Assembly: GCF_900116175.1 (NCBI RefSeq) | Contig: NZ_FPCH01000004.1 | Coordinates: 124,001 to 188,000 of the forward strand | DNA length: 64,000 bases | Direction of reading: 5' to 3' | Origin: Hyphomicrobium facile | Lineage (GTDB): Bacteria > Pseudomonadota > Alphaproteobacteria > Rhizobiales > Hyphomicrobiaceae | Part shown: positions 63,848 to 64,000 of the stretch, in pieces | How positions within the stretch are numbered: position 1 is the stretch's first letter | Layout: every line of letters begins with the position of its first letter | Program-made: the position numbers and the translations under genes | Notes under the pieces: model-generated | Databases searched by the model: none | What the model saw: only the letters and a program-made list of their open reading frames with translations | What the model was told of the DNA's origin: nothing

Positions 63848-64000
63848 GTCACCCTCTGAAAGCCGTGCCCCAACTCTTGGGTGCCCCTAAGTCTTTGTAC
63901 TCTGCGTTTCAACAGCTTGGTAGTTACTTGCGCGACGCCCCGCGAAACAGCCGAGCCTCTTATACGTCTTTGATTTTATGGAGAAATTTTGGAGAAGTTG

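Overview
The window looks like a chromosomal stretch of a GC-rich alphaproteobacterium, most likely a Hyphomicrobiales member close to Hyphomicrobium. This is inferred from gene content: the NasS/NasT nitrate control pair, an NsrR-Hmp pair, a GlnT-type glutamine synthetase, a porin remnant typical of the group, and tRNA-Tyr beside rlmB. No rRNA gene is present to confirm it. No CRISPR array and no complete insertion sequence were seen.

Layout. 1-3.2 kb: the end of an outer-membrane efflux gene, a LysR regulator, a small secreted protein and a porin remnant. 3.2-12.1 kb: a minus-strand nitrate assimilation locus, nasT-nasS then, after a structured leader with a terminator, transporter-nirB-nirD-nasA. 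The nasA reading frame is broken by an apparent one-base deletion. 12.2-16.7 kb: a MarR regulator, a ClC channel with CBS domains, and divergent nsrR/hmp with an NsrR-like operator. 16.7-29 kb: a GntR-controlled locus for uptake and oxidation of a probable methylated or quaternary amine (betaine-type ABC transporter, aldehyde dehydrogenase, choline-kinase-like phosphotransferase, two FAD amine oxidoreductases). A 12-bp operator occurs three times in its two divergent promoter regions.

29.7-35.6 kb: four co-directional genes for exported proteins. They are two paralogous lipoproteins of no family I recognise, a trypsin-like protease with an intact catalytic triad, and a caspase-fold protease with an intact His/Cys dyad. 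This is the best candidate here for an undescribed system. 35.8-44.4 kb: an integrated island at the 3' end of tRNA-Tyr. It holds a tyrosine integrase, a tRNA-Lys 3' fragment, a frameshifted pseudogene, a decayed DUF1156-type DNA methyltransferase and an intact PLD-SNF2 helicase, a pair known from anti-phage loci. Three copies of the att core and a second copy of the integrase upstream region indicate an earlier tandem integration that was nearly all deleted.

44.4-54.6 kb: chromosomal backbone with rlmB, two polysaccharide glycosyltransferases, tRNA-Thr and several small exported or membrane proteins. 54.7-64 kb: an MFS transporter, a metallo-beta-lactamase-fold hydrolase, a TetR regulator and a co-directional ABC transporter-glnT-creatininase cluster that probably imports and assimilates an organic nitrogen compound. 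Starts were chosen by ribosome-binding site, signal peptide and family start, and are flagged where uncertain.
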